From NCBI GenBank assembly GCA_013152695.1, contig JAADFV010000288.1:1-25168 (forward strand): a DNA stretch of 25,168 nucleotides, in the 5' to 3' direction. Below, one piece after another: positions 1-8,399 of the stretch (position 1 is the stretch's first letter; every line of letters begins with the position of its first letter). The stretch comes from Chloroflexota bacterium. GTDB lineage: Bacteria; Chloroflexota; Anaerolineae; J102. The position numbers were made by a program, and so were the translations under genes. The notes beneath the pieces were generated by a model. The model was not told where the DNA came from and made no database searches. It was given only the letters and a program-made list of their open reading frames with translations.

Positions 1-1
1 T

Positions 2-49
2 GGCAGCCAACACATCGCCATGTACCGCACTGCTCTCAGCCCTCACTGA
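2..49 (+). CDS. C-terminal tail of an upstream gene (partial)
   Basis: An open frame enters from the left edge and ends at TGA (47-49). It encodes 15 residues, GSQHIAMYRTALSPH. The next gene starts 2 bp later, so this is very likely the last part of the preceding gene of the polysaccharide cluster. A tail of the type HI.MYR is common at the end of GT4-family glycosyltransferases, but 15 residues are too few to assign a family. The frame is seen; the glycosyltransferase identity is a guess from position. Confidence 0.45.
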   Translation, partial: GSQHIAMYRTALSPH

Positions 50-51
50 TT

Positions 52-1254
52 ATGATCTCCGGACACAGCATCGTCTGCTTCTCACCTAATCAATGGCATG
101 GTATGTGGCGTAATCGCCAGCAAATCATGTCAAGGTTGGCTCGCCAAAACAAAGTCCTCTTTGTAGAACCGGCCGGTTATTTCCGCGACACTTTAATCGC
201 ACTTCGCTCCCAGGGACGAGGTATTTTGCAGCGGGCACAACTCGAATCCCCCCTCCCCAATCTCTGGGTCTATCGTCCCCCTGCCTTTGCCCCCATCTCC
301 GGGCGGGCGCCGCTCAGTAATATTACTTTTGCCTGGCGTCGGCACCAATTGCGGCAGACATTGCAGCAGCTGGACATGTCCGACCCCATTCTCTGGGTTT
401 TCCAATACCACCTGGGAGAAATGATCGGTCAGCTCGATGAACGACTCACCATCTATCACGCAGTCGACGAATACTCCGCCTATACGGATGTCAAGACCCC
501 CGAGCAACGGCAACGCATCCAACGCCTGGAAGCGGCCGTCATTCGCCAGGTCGATCTCGTTTTTGTAACGTCGCCGGCTTTGCATGCCAGCAAAAGTAAA
601 CTCCACCCCCATGTCGTTTTAACGCCAAATGGTGTAGACTATAACCTGTTCGCCAACCCCCAACTCAACGGCCAACGTCCTCCCGACATGGCGCACCTTT
701 CTCTCCCCATCATCGGTTACATCGGTGCCATCAACGAAAAACTAGACCTCGATTTACTCATTTTCAGTGCCCGCCGGCATCCCGACTGGAGCTTTGTCCT
801 CGTTGGCCCTGTTCTCATCTCCCGACAACTCCAACAACTCCAGACCCTCCAACAACTCCCCAATGTCCACTTCTTTGGCCAGCGTCCCTACCAGGAGCTC
901 CCCCAATACATGCGTGCCTGTGACATTTGCACCATTCCTTACCAGCGCAACGAGTGGACCCGCAATATCAGCTCACTAAAACTCTACGAATACCTGGCCA
1001 ACGGCGCTCCCATTGTCTCCACCGATATCCCCGCTGCCCGCGAATTTGCCGACGTTGTTCACATCGCCAACGATCCCCTTGCTTTCGATACCGCCCTCAG
1101 CCAGGCCTTGCAAGAAGCCGGTCCTGCCCAGCGCCAGAAATTACAGGCCGTTGCCCGTCAGCACACCTGGGAACAGCGGATCGAAGACATTTCTGCCGCC
1201 ATCGAACAACACTTGGCCTCAAAAAATAAAGTCAACCCTACGATAACACCATGA
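52..1254 (+). CDS. Glycosyltransferase, GT1/GT4-like (TuaH-type)
   Basis: A 400-residue GT-B-fold glycosyltransferase, expected in the cytoplasm or at the inner face of the membrane, moving a sugar from a nucleotide donor onto a growing polysaccharide. The N-terminal half opens with a hydrophobic strand followed by WHGMWRNRQQIMSRLA, as in TuaH-like enzymes that begin FS...W....RP..... The central YHAVDEYSAY (about residues 140-149) matches the Y..VD....F motif of that group. The C-terminal donor-binding half has PNGVDYNLF (about 197) and ISSLKLYEYLANGAPIVST (about 305-325), whose Glu sits where GT4 enzymes bind the nucleotide-sugar. The start lies 2 bp after the previous stop, and the stop overlaps the next start by 4 bp (ATGA), so it is one operon. 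Donor and acceptor cannot be read from sequence. Confidence 0.85.
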   Translation: MISGHSIVCFSPNQWHGMWRNRQQIMSRLARQNKVLFVEPAGYFRDTLIALRSQGRGILQRAQLESPLPNLWVYRPPAFAPISGRAPLSNITFAWRRHQLRQTLQQLDMSDPILWVFQYHLGEMIGQLDERLTIYHAVDEYSAYTDVKTPEQRQRIQRLEAAVIRQVDLVFVTSPALHASKSKLHPHVVLTPNGVDYNLFANPQLNGQRPPDMAHLSLPIIGYIGAINEKLDLDLLIFSARRHPDWSFVLVGPVLISRQLQQLQTLQQLPNVHFFGQRPYQELPQYMRACDICTIPYQRNEWTRNISSLKLYEYLANGAPIVSTDIPAAREFADVVHIANDPLAFDTALSQALQEAGPAQRQKLQAVARQHTWEQRIEDISAAIEQHLASKNKVNPTITP

Positions 1255-2480
1255 CTACTGCTCCAGATCAAGAATTTGGCGCCTATTTGCGCATCATTAC
1301 CCGCCGCTGGTGGCTCCTGATTCTCCTTCCCATCGTCACAAGTGTAGTTATTCTGGCCCTGAGCAGCACCAGCCAGGATGAATACATCTCCTATACACGC
1401 TTGCAAATCCTCCCCATAGACCCCACCGAAGTCTCCCTTTTTACCCCCACTCGCTTCACAACGAATAGCGAGCAAGTACAAACCATTCAAGATGAATTTT
1501 GGGAAGTCTTCATGTCCAAGGCGGTCGCCCGCCGCACCATTGCCGACATGAAACTGAACATGACTCCCGAAGAATTGATCAAACGGCTTGAAACCCAGCA
1601 ACAATTTGACTTCTTTACCGGTTCCGTGCGCATGCCAGACCCCGATCTGGCCCAACAAACACTTAGTGTCCACATCCAAAATGCACTGATCACCTACCGC
1701 ACTATTCAGAGCAAGCCGGCTGAGATCAGTCTCTCCTTCCTCGAAAATCAAATCGAGGAGCAGAGTAGCGTCCTTGCCAACGCCAAGGCTGCCCTCGAAA
1801 AGTTCCAGCTCGAAAACGAACTCAGTGATCTCAGCCGCGAAGTTACAGCCTATCAAGATCTTAATCGGGCTATGCAAAACGATCGAGATCAAACAACGGT
1901 CGAGGCTGAACGTAACGATCGTCTCGCCATGGAATTTCGCCGCATGGCCGCGGACAACCTGGCCCAGGCAGAGACCCTGGCTGCGACCCTGCCCACAACA
2001 GACACCCTCACTACTGACTCAACCCAAATTCTAGACAGAATCGAATCTCTACGTAACCTCGCCTACAGCCAGGAGCGTAGTGCCGAAGAATACGAAGCGA
2101 TCGCCGCCGGCCATCGTGCTGCCATTGTCGAATACAACCGCCTCCTTGATGCCCGTCAGCAGCGCCTTGTCTATCTCCTTGGCTTACAAAAACGCTACGA
2201 AGAACTGGTCAATAAGGTCAGCCGCGCTCAGACCACCTACAACTTCCTCGAAGACAAAGCTAACGAAGCCCGCCTCAAACTCAATCAGGGCAAAAATATC
2301 GGCTACTTGCAAATCATCGATCCTGCCAATATGCCTAGTGCCCCTGTGCCCAAACGTACTACGCAACTCCTTCTCGTGGGCATCCTCATCAGCCTCCTCG
2401 TCGGTGTCATTCTCGCATTCATCCTCGAAGCGATCGAAAAGAGTCTCGATGGCCGTCATAGCACCACCCTCCCCGAATAG
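1251..2480 (+). CDS. Wzz-type polysaccharide co-polymerase / chain-length determinant
   Basis: A 409-residue inner-membrane protein with the classic Wzz layout. A short cytoplasmic N-terminus (FGAYLRIITRR) precedes a transmembrane helix at about 20-37. A large extracytoplasmic part follows, rich in Glu, Gln and Ala and predicted to be coiled coil (about 165-340). A proline-containing PSAPVPKR stretch sits just before a second transmembrane helix (about 371-392), and the tail is short and cytoplasmic. In known systems such proteins control polymer length or couple polymerisation to export. There is no fused BY-kinase domain (no Walker A or Tyr cluster at the C-terminus), so it is the two-helix form alone. 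It starts inside the stop of the preceding glycosyltransferase (ATGA overlap), which suggests translational coupling, and is followed 10 bp later by another glycosyltransferase. Confidence 0.85.
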   Translation: MTTAPDQEFGAYLRIITRRWWLLILLPIVTSVVILALSSTSQDEYISYTRLQILPIDPTEVSLFTPTRFTTNSEQVQTIQDEFWEVFMSKAVARRTIADMKLNMTPEELIKRLETQQQFDFFTGSVRMPDPDLAQQTLSVHIQNALITYRTIQSKPAEISLSFLENQIEEQSSVLANAKAALEKFQLENELSDLSREVTAYQDLNRAMQNDRDQTTVEAERNDRLAMEFRRMAADNLAQAETLAATLPTTDTLTTDSTQILDRIESLRNLAYSQERSAEEYEAIAAGHRAAIVEYNRLLDARQQRLVYLLGLQKRYEELVNKVSRAQTTYNFLEDKANEARLKLNQGKNIGYLQIIDPANMPSAPVPKRTTQLLLVGILISLLVGVILAFILEAIEKSLDGRHSTTLPE

Positions 2481-2490
2481 TTGCTGAGTC

Positions 2491-3729
2491 ATGCCCTCTC
2501 CCCGCATCCTCTTCATCGACTTTGCCCCCAGCGCCGGAGGCTCGATACAGAGCCTCCGCCACATACTCACCCATCTTCCCCGCCAGCGTTACCAACCGCT
2601 GGCGTTGCTCTCTCCTACGGTAGCTCAGGAGTTCGCTCGGTACGGCCTCGACTTGCCCATCTTCAGCTACGATGCCCACCAGGGGACGCCCCTGCCAGCC
2701 GGAAGCAGTACGGCTCAAATCCAGGCCAGCTCCCTGGCCGCACGCATCCGCAATCATCGCCGGTGGGGCTCAGTCTGGCGGATGGGGAGTATCGCGCGTC
2801 GACTGGGGGCACGGACGTGGCCAACGGCGCGGTTCATTGCCCGGCTCATTGCCAGCGAGGATATCGATCTCGTCCATCTCAACGATGCCCTCCCCCTGGC
2901 CGAGCCCGGCATTCTTGCTGCCTGGCGCCAACATTGCCCCAGCGTCATCCTCGTACGCTCCTTTACGCCCATCGACCGTTTTCACACCTGGATTAGCCGC
3001 CTTCCGGCTGCAGCCATCGTCACCTCTCGCCCCTTGCTCGAGAATCAGCGCCAACAGGGCGCGCGTTTCAAGAACATCACCATCATTGCCAATGCTATCG
3101 ACCCCGGCGAGTATCAGGGTAAAGCCGATCGGCCGGGTGTACGCCGGGAATTTGGGCTCAGTCCCGATGCTATCCTCGTGATCGTCGTTGGCCGGCTTAT
3201 GCGCCGCAAAGGCCTCGATATCTTCTTGCAGGCTCTTGCCCAGGTGATTCCCCAGCATCCTCAACTCCATGCCCTCATTGTCGGTGGCGAAGAAATCAAC
3301 GAAATCGGCCTGCAAAGCCAGCTCCAGCAGCTTGCACAAGACCTGAGTATCATCGATCACGTCCACTTTACCGGCCCCCGCGGCGATGTCCCCCGTCTTT
3401 TGCAAGCAGCCGATATTGCCAGCTTTGTTCCCAGGGAACCGGAGCCCTTTGGCCGGGTGATCATCGAGGCCATGGCCGCGGGCCTCCCCGTGATTGGTGC
3501 CCGCCATGGCGCCATTCCCGACATCATCCGTGAGGGTGAGACCGGTTTGATCGTTCCTGCTGCCGACCCCTCTGCTCTTGCCGTCGCCCTGCAGCAACTG
3601 CTGGCCCAACCTGCCCTTGCTCACGCCATGGGACAGGCTGGCCGTGCTCGTGTCGCCAGCCACTACAGCATCAAGCAGCAAATCCGACAACTCACAACCC
3701 TTTACGACCAAATCCTGGACACACGCTGA
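2491..3729 (+). CDS. Glycosyltransferase family 4
   Basis: A 412-residue GT-B glycosyltransferase. The N-terminal strand ILFIDFAPSAGGSIQSLRHI has the Gly-rich acceptor-side loop typical of GT4. The C-terminal half carries the linker VVGRLMRRKGLDIFLQAL (about 230-248) and the donor site EPEPFGRVIIEAMAAGLPVI (about 317-336), which is the E-x7-E motif of retaining GT4 enzymes, followed by GAIPDIIREGETGLIVP. An alternative TTG start 10 bp upstream opens a different frame and is a shadow. The stop TGA shares its A with the ATG of the next gene (1-bp overlap). It is part of the polysaccharide operon. Substrate unknown. Confidence 0.9.
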   Translation: MPSPRILFIDFAPSAGGSIQSLRHILTHLPRQRYQPLALLSPTVAQEFARYGLDLPIFSYDAHQGTPLPAGSSTAQIQASSLAARIRNHRRWGSVWRMGSIARRLGARTWPTARFIARLIASEDIDLVHLNDALPLAEPGILAAWRQHCPSVILVRSFTPIDRFHTWISRLPAAAIVTSRPLLENQRQQGARFKNITIIANAIDPGEYQGKADRPGVRREFGLSPDAILVIVVGRLMRRKGLDIFLQALAQVIPQHPQLHALIVGGEEINEIGLQSQLQQLAQDLSIIDHVHFTGPRGDVPRLLQAADIASFVPREPEPFGRVIIEAMAAGLPVIGARHGAIPDIIREGETGLIVPAADPSALAVALQQLLAQPALAHAMGQAGRARVASHYSIKQQIRQLTTLYDQILDTR

Positions 3730-4865
3730 TGCGTATTCTGATCATGGGACCTTTTCCTCTCCCTGAGGAACCTTTGGCCGGAGGGGCAATGGCCGCCGTC
3801 TACGACCTTGCCCAAGGCCTGGCTCGCCGCCCCCAGCTCGAAGTCCATATCGCCTCAGCTCATGTCGGCATTGCGCCCAGACAAGATCGACTGGGCGCCC
3901 TCACCATCCATCGCCTGCCCATCACTTCCGGTAGGCGCCTACGCTGGCAGCGCGATATGCGCCGAGCACTGCTACAGATCGTCCAGCAAACACAGCCCGA
4001 CCTTATCCATGCTCACGGCACCAACTTTTACGCTGCTGCAGCCCTCGATGCCTCGCAACCCAGCGTCATCACCGTACATGGGATCACTTACGACGAAGCT
4101 CGACGCAGTCGCACACGCGGCATGAAAACACAAATCGTCTGGTGGTATGATGCTCTCTACGAAGCCTGGGTATTGCATCGTTCCAGGCACTGCATCGCTA
4201 TCAGTCCCCATGTACGCCAGGCCTTCTCCCGCTTCTCTCATATCCGCTGGCACGACATCCCCAACCCCATCGCCGACGACTGCTTTGCCCTCCCCCTCCG
4301 TGCCCAACCCGGCCGCATCCTCCTCCCTGCCCGCGTCATCCCTCGCAAAGGTATCGATATTGCTATTCGCGGCCTTGCCACCATCGCTCCCCAAAATCCA
4401 CAGTTGCAACTACGCATTGCCGGTGAAACCACTACCGATCCCGACTACGTAGCCCATTGCCGGCACCTCATTAGCCAGTACCACCTGGAACGAAATATTC
4501 ACTTCCTTGGCGTCCTCTCCCGGCCCGCCCTCCTTGCCGAATATGAAAGCGCTGCCGTCGTTGTGCTGCCGTCCCACCAGGAAACCGCCCCCATCGTCAT
4601 CGCCGAAGCCCTGGCCGCGGGTTGCCCTGTTATTGCCACATCCGTGGGCGGTGTTCCCGACATGATCGAAGCTGAAACCACCGGTTTACTGATCCCGCCC
4701 GACGATCCTCAGGCTCTCGCAGCCGCTTTCCAGCACTTCTTCGCCCATCCCGAAAGGTGCCGCCGTTGGCCTGAAAATGCCCGCGCTGCTGCCCAACCCT
4801 ATCGACTCGACAGCGTGGTTGATAAAACATTAGCCGTCTACGAAGAATTGGTGGTATCATCCTGA
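3729..4865 (+). CDS. Glycosyltransferase family 4
   Basis: A 378-residue GT4 enzyme, the third glycosyltransferase in the cluster. The start MRILIMGPFPLPEEPLAGGA is the usual first beta strand and Gly loop; HAHGTNFYAAAAL and VITVHGITYDE are characteristic of the acceptor domain. The donor domain shows LLPARVIPRKGIDIAIRGLA (about 195-214), then QETAPIVIAEALAAGCPVIA (about 284-303) with the E-x7-E pair, and GGVPDMIEAETTGLLIP. The ATG overlaps the preceding stop by one base, so expression is probably coupled. It is the last gene of the tightly packed cluster; the next gene begins 25 bp later but belongs to an unrelated family. Confidence 0.9.
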   Translation: MRILIMGPFPLPEEPLAGGAMAAVYDLAQGLARRPQLEVHIASAHVGIAPRQDRLGALTIHRLPITSGRRLRWQRDMRRALLQIVQQTQPDLIHAHGTNFYAAAALDASQPSVITVHGITYDEARRSRTRGMKTQIVWWYDALYEAWVLHRSRHCIAISPHVRQAFSRFSHIRWHDIPNPIADDCFALPLRAQPGRILLPARVIPRKGIDIAIRGLATIAPQNPQLQLRIAGETTTDPDYVAHCRHLISQYHLERNIHFLGVLSRPALLAEYESAAVVVLPSHQETAPIVIAEALAAGCPVIATSVGGVPDMIEAETTGLLIPPDDPQALAAAFQHFFAHPERCRRWPENARAAAQPYRLDSVVDKTLAVYEELVVSS

Positions 4866-4890
4866 CAAACATGTTCACCCCCCTAAAAAC

Positions 4891-5730
4891 ATGCACCCTG
4901 TCACCCCTATTTTCGTTAGTGAACTCTTTCCGCCCCTACGGCAGGAACTCCTGACCCTCCTGCGCAGCCTCTCCCCCGGCGACTGGGAGCGAGCAACGCC
5001 CTGCAGTGGCTGGACGGTAAAAGACGTTGTCGCCCACCTCTTGGATGGCGATTTACGGCGCCTGTCGCTGCAGCGCGATGCCCTGCCTCCGCTGCCGCCT
5101 GACAGGCCTCTGACAACGAACTCCGACTTGATCGCCTATCTCGATCAACTGAATGCCGTCTGGGTAGAGGCTGCCCGGCGTTTGAGCCAGCGCCTGCTAA
5201 TCGACCTTCTCGCCTGGATAGGCCCGCAGCTCGACAACCACTTCCGTACCCTGGATCCCTTTGCCCCGGCCATGTTTCCCGTGGCCTGGGCCGGTGAGCA
5301 GACTTCGCAGAACTGGTTTGATATGGCGCGGGAGTACACAGAAAAATGGCACCACCAGCAGCATATCCGCCAGGCAGTCGCTGCTCCCCTCCTGAACGAA
5401 CGCCGATGGTTGGGCCCCGTACTCGATACATTCATGCGTGCAGCCCCCTTCGCCTGGCAAGGTACTGTAGCAGCGCCAGGAACACAGGTACTGATCGAGA
5501 TCAGAGGGGAGGGAGGAGGGCAGTGGACACTGCGTAAACAGGATAATAGCTGGCAACTGTACACAGGTCGGGGTGAAAACCCGGCCACTGTCGTCACCCT
5601 GGCTGATGATTTGGCCTGGCGTCTCTTCAGCAAGGGTATCACTCCTGGCGAAGGGCGGCGCCACGCCGAAATCAACGGTGATCCATTCCTGGCGCAGCCA
5701 TTATTCAAAATAGTCAGTATCATGGCATAA
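4891..5730 (+). CDS. DinB-fold / maleylpyruvate isomerase N-terminal family protein
   Basis: A 279-residue soluble protein of the DinB-like four-helix-bundle superfamily (actinobacterial-type maleylpyruvate isomerase N-domain). The diagnostic N-terminal stretch reads LSPGDWERATPCSGWTVKDV followed by VAHLLDGD. The family metal-binding triad is plausibly His49 (VAHLL), His154 and His158 (WHHQQH). The C-terminal 80 or so residues form a separate alpha/beta domain (QGTVAAPGTQVLIEI...) as in family members with a C-terminal SCP2-like domain. Characterised relatives are thiol-dependent isomerases or transferases using mycothiol or bacillithiol; most members are uncharacterised. No clear ribosome-binding site precedes the ATG. 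It sits between the polysaccharide cluster and the ECF genes, and its link to either is unknown. Confidence 0.75.
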   Translation: MHPVTPIFVSELFPPLRQELLTLLRSLSPGDWERATPCSGWTVKDVVAHLLDGDLRRLSLQRDALPPLPPDRPLTTNSDLIAYLDQLNAVWVEAARRLSQRLLIDLLAWIGPQLDNHFRTLDPFAPAMFPVAWAGEQTSQNWFDMAREYTEKWHHQQHIRQAVAAPLLNERRWLGPVLDTFMRAAPFAWQGTVAAPGTQVLIEIRGEGGGQWTLRKQDNSWQLYTGRGENPATVVTLADDLAWRLFSKGITPGEGRRHAEINGDPFLAQPLFKIVSIMA

Positions 5731-5775
5731 TCAGCAAGAATATTCCTTCTATCTCGACAATATGTGAGAATCTTT

Positions 5776-7473
5776 ATGACCGAACCAACCATTGCGGTAA
5801 CAGATCTGTCCTATCGCTATCGTGGCGAAAAACACTCAGCACTCGACAGCATCACCCTGACGATGAATCGTGGCGAATTTTTGGTCGTCATGGGCGCCAG
5901 CGAAGCCGGAAAAAGTACTCTGGCCGCCTGCATGAATGGTCTTATTCCCCATTTCCACAAAGGACGGCTGAAAGGGAATGTCGTGGTGCTGGAGAGAAAT
6001 ACACGCGAACACAAAGTGGCGGAGATGGCCGAAGTCGTGGGACTTGTGTTTCAGGATTTCGAAGCACAATTGTTTTCTACCAATGTAGAACTAGAGGTAG
6101 CATTTGGACCCGAGAATTTTGGTGTCGATCGTGACGAGATTGAGCGACGTATCGAAGAAAGTCTGGCCTACGTGGGCTTGACAGAGTTTCGGCATCGTTC
6201 GCCTTCCACCCTCTCGGGGGGGCAAAAGCAAAAATTGGCCATTGCCTCGGTGTTGGCTATGCATCCCCAGGTGTTGGTGATGGATGAGCCCACAACTGAT
6301 CTCGATCCCATCAGTAAACTCGGTATTTTCGAAATTACCAACCAGTTGCGCAAACGCGATGACATTACCCTCATTGTCGTGGAACATGAAACCGAAGAAG
6401 TGCTGCAAGCCGATCGAGTTGCACTCATTAAGGAGGGAAAGCTGGTCAAGATCGGTGATGTCCGTTCGATTCTGCAAGAGGTGGAGCTTCTGGAATCGTT
6501 GGGGGTAATGCCCCTGGGTATTCCCCGCTTCTTCAAAGCGATGGGCTACACGGAGCTGCCTCTGACGCCTGACGAAGGTGTGGAAGCATTCAAGCAGGCA
6601 GGCTGGAGTATCGACGAAAGCGCCTACGAGACCCTCGTTGCTGAGGATCAGGCGGCGATCGATGCCCTTACCCAGCCCATCATCCAGTGCCATGGCCTCG
6701 AACATACCTATCCCAACGGCGTCAAAGCCCTACAGGGGATTGATATGGAGATTATGGCTGGAGATATGGTTGCCATCGTCGGGCAAAATGGCAGTGGCAA
6801 AACCACTCTGGCCAAACACTTCAACGCCCTCCTCTTCCCCACCTCCGGCGAAGTATTTGTGCACGGCAAGCCCACGAAAGAACAAGGGGTATTCAAAATT
6901 GGCCAAAAAATCGGCTATGTTTTTCAAAATCCTGACCATCAGATCTTCTCGGAAACCGTCTTTGACGAGGTTGCATTCAGTCCCCGACTGCGGAAACTAC
7001 CGGAAGACGAGGTAAAAATACGGGTGACCAAAGCGCTAGAGGCCGTAGGATTGGCAGGTATGGAAGAAGAAGACCCCTTCAGCCTCACCAAGAGCGGTCG
7101 CCAACGCGTAGCTGTCGCCTCGGTGCTGGCAGCACAACCCGAAGTTCTTATCCTCGATGAGCCCACCACCGGCCTCGATTATGCAGAACAGCGCGGCCTG
7201 ATGGACATGGTAAGGCAGCTCAACGAAAATGGCAGTACCATCATTTTTGTCACCCATCACATGTGGGTTGTGGCCGAATACGCCCAAAAAGTATATGTCA
7301 TCAAAGATGGTAAAGTCTTTCTGCAGGGAACGACACGGGATGTGTTTTCCCATGAGGAAAAGTTGATGGAAGCCTCATTGCGGCCACCCCATTTCGTGCA
7401 ATTTGCCAACCGTCTAGGCAAAACCTTCCTTACCCCCGAAGAACTAAAGCACTGTTTGCACCTCGGAGCCTGA
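5776..7473 (+). CDS. ECF transporter duplicated ATPase (two fused EcfA/CbiO domains)
   Basis: A 565-residue cytoplasmic ATPase with two ABC domains in one chain, the energising part of an energy-coupling-factor transporter. Domain 1 has Walker A GASEAGKS (40-47), signature LSGGQ (146-150), Walker B VLVMDEP and the switch His in VVEHE. Domain 2 has Walker A GQNGSGKT (336-343), Q-loop VFQNPDHQIF, Walker B VLILDEP and VTHH. Its signature is degenerate: LTKSGRQR (437-444) where LSGGQRQR is expected, so one of the two ATP sites may be impaired or specialised. I chose ATG 5776 because GAGA lies 6 bases upstream; an in-frame GTG at 5764 would add four residues without a ribosome-binding site. It is followed 2 bp later by the T component. 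From memory, similar duplicated ATPases occur in the predicted methionine-related ECF transporters (Mts). Confidence 0.92.
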   Translation: MTEPTIAVTDLSYRYRGEKHSALDSITLTMNRGEFLVVMGASEAGKSTLAACMNGLIPHFHKGRLKGNVVVLERNTREHKVAEMAEVVGLVFQDFEAQLFSTNVELEVAFGPENFGVDRDEIERRIEESLAYVGLTEFRHRSPSTLSGGQKQKLAIASVLAMHPQVLVMDEPTTDLDPISKLGIFEITNQLRKRDDITLIVVEHETEEVLQADRVALIKEGKLVKIGDVRSILQEVELLESLGVMPLGIPRFFKAMGYTELPLTPDEGVEAFKQAGWSIDESAYETLVAEDQAAIDALTQPIIQCHGLEHTYPNGVKALQGIDMEIMAGDMVAIVGQNGSGKTTLAKHFNALLFPTSGEVFVHGKPTKEQGVFKIGQKIGYVFQNPDHQIFSETVFDEVAFSPRLRKLPEDEVKIRVTKALEAVGLAGMEEEDPFSLTKSGRQRVAVASVLAAQPEVLILDEPTTGLDYAEQRGLMDMVRQLNENGSTIIFVTHHMWVVAEYAQKVYVIKDGKVFLQGTTRDVFSHEEKLMEASLRPPHFVQFANRLGKTFLTPEELKHCLHLGA

Positions 7474-7475
7474 GC

Positions 7476-8258
7476 ATGGATGCCGAACTTTATCTCGATT
7501 ACAATACCGTTATTCACCGCCTGGATGCCCGCACAAAAATAATTCTCTTTGTGTATTCCTTTGTTGTCCTCGTCCTTTTCGAAAATCCCTTGTGGATGCT
7601 TCCCATCGCTTTCCTCATCGTCTTGCATACGGCACTGGCTCGCTCATGGCGCAATCTCTGGCGTATTCGTGTTTTGCTTACCATTCTTACCGTATGGAGC
7701 CTGATTCTTTGGAATTTCTTTGCCAGTGGTGATACCCACTTGTTCTGGCTGTTCGATAAAGAATCTATGCTATTCAGCGTCGCCCGTACCATGCTCCTTT
7801 TGCTCATGATCACCTCCGGTGTCAACCTTATCAGCACTACCCGCAACGAGGAACTGGTACTAGGAATGATTCGCCTGGGCCTCCCCTACCGTGTAGGCTT
7901 TGCCATTTCTACGGCCCTGCGTCTGGTGCCGACCACTGCTGCCAGCTTACAGACTATCGCCCAAGCCCAACGCAGTCGCGGCCTCGACCTGGATAGCGGC
8001 AACATTCTGGAACGTATGCGCAAATACGTGCCCCTCTTGATTCCGGTCTTCATTACCACCATTCGCAGTACCAATGTATTCGGTATGGCTCTGGAATCCA
8101 AGGGTTTTGGTGCGCGCGAAGACCGCACCTTTTATTTGCAATTGAACATGACAATACTTGACCGCATCCTCCTCATTGGGGGGGGGCTGTTTGTCCTCAT
8201 ATCTATTTACCTCAAGCTTCGCGGCTATGGCGATATCCCCGGCCTCAGCCGTTTCTAA
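7476..8258 (+). CDS. ECF transporter transmembrane component EcfT (CbiQ family)
   Basis: A 260-residue polytopic membrane protein that couples the two ATPase domains to a substrate-binding S protein. It has four or more hydrophobic segments (about 22-58, 66-82, 100-125, 225-245) and a long cytoplasmic helical region. The two Ala/Ser-Arg-Gly coupling motifs of the family are seen as AQRSRGLDLDSGN (about 163-175) and ALESKGFGA (about 204-212); in known structures these helices dock on the ATPase. The ATG lies 2 bp after the ATPase stop, with GGAG about 8 bases upstream. Its S partner is most likely the QueT-family protein encoded at 10661, which has no other energising module in the window. Confidence 0.92.
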   Translation: MDAELYLDYNTVIHRLDARTKIILFVYSFVVLVLFENPLWMLPIAFLIVLHTALARSWRNLWRIRVLLTILTVWSLILWNFFASGDTHLFWLFDKESMLFSVARTMLLLLMITSGVNLISTTRNEELVLGMIRLGLPYRVGFAISTALRLVPTTAASLQTIAQAQRSRGLDLDSGNILERMRKYVPLLIPVFITTIRSTNVFGMALESKGFGAREDRTFYLQLNMTILDRILLIGGGLFVLISIYLKLRGYGDIPGLSRF

Positions 8259-8283
8259 GAGCGCCTCTCATAAACTTGCGCTC
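8259..8283 (+). repeat. Short hairpin after the EcfT gene
   Basis: GAGCGC (8259-8264) and GCGCTC (8278-8283) can pair across a 13-base loop directly after the EcfT stop. There is no T run after it, so it is at best a weak pause or processing site in the 141-bp gap before the isomerase gene. Confidence 0.25.
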
Positions 8284-8399
8284 AGTCCCATAACGGACGA
8301 AAATCCTTTGTAGAAACACCTGACAAGACTGTTCTAATCCTCTTGTGCCTTGGCGAGAGACCATTAAAGAAGTCTCAGATAATCCCCAGGAGCTTGACA

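Noticed and set aside
2770..3711. A 313-residue minus-strand open frame
   Set aside because: It lies fully inside a clear GT4 gene on the + strand and shows no domain; it is a GC-driven shadow, as are the other antisense frames inside glycosyltransferase and Wzz genes.
5704..5730. Promoter TTCAAA-16-CATAAT before the ECF genes
   Set aside because: The match is partial and lies inside the end of the preceding gene; too weak to list.
4891..5730. Maleylpyruvate isomerase activity for the DinB-fold protein
   Set aside because: The fold and His triad are shared by many uncharacterised thiol-dependent proteins; no aromatic-degradation genes are nearby.
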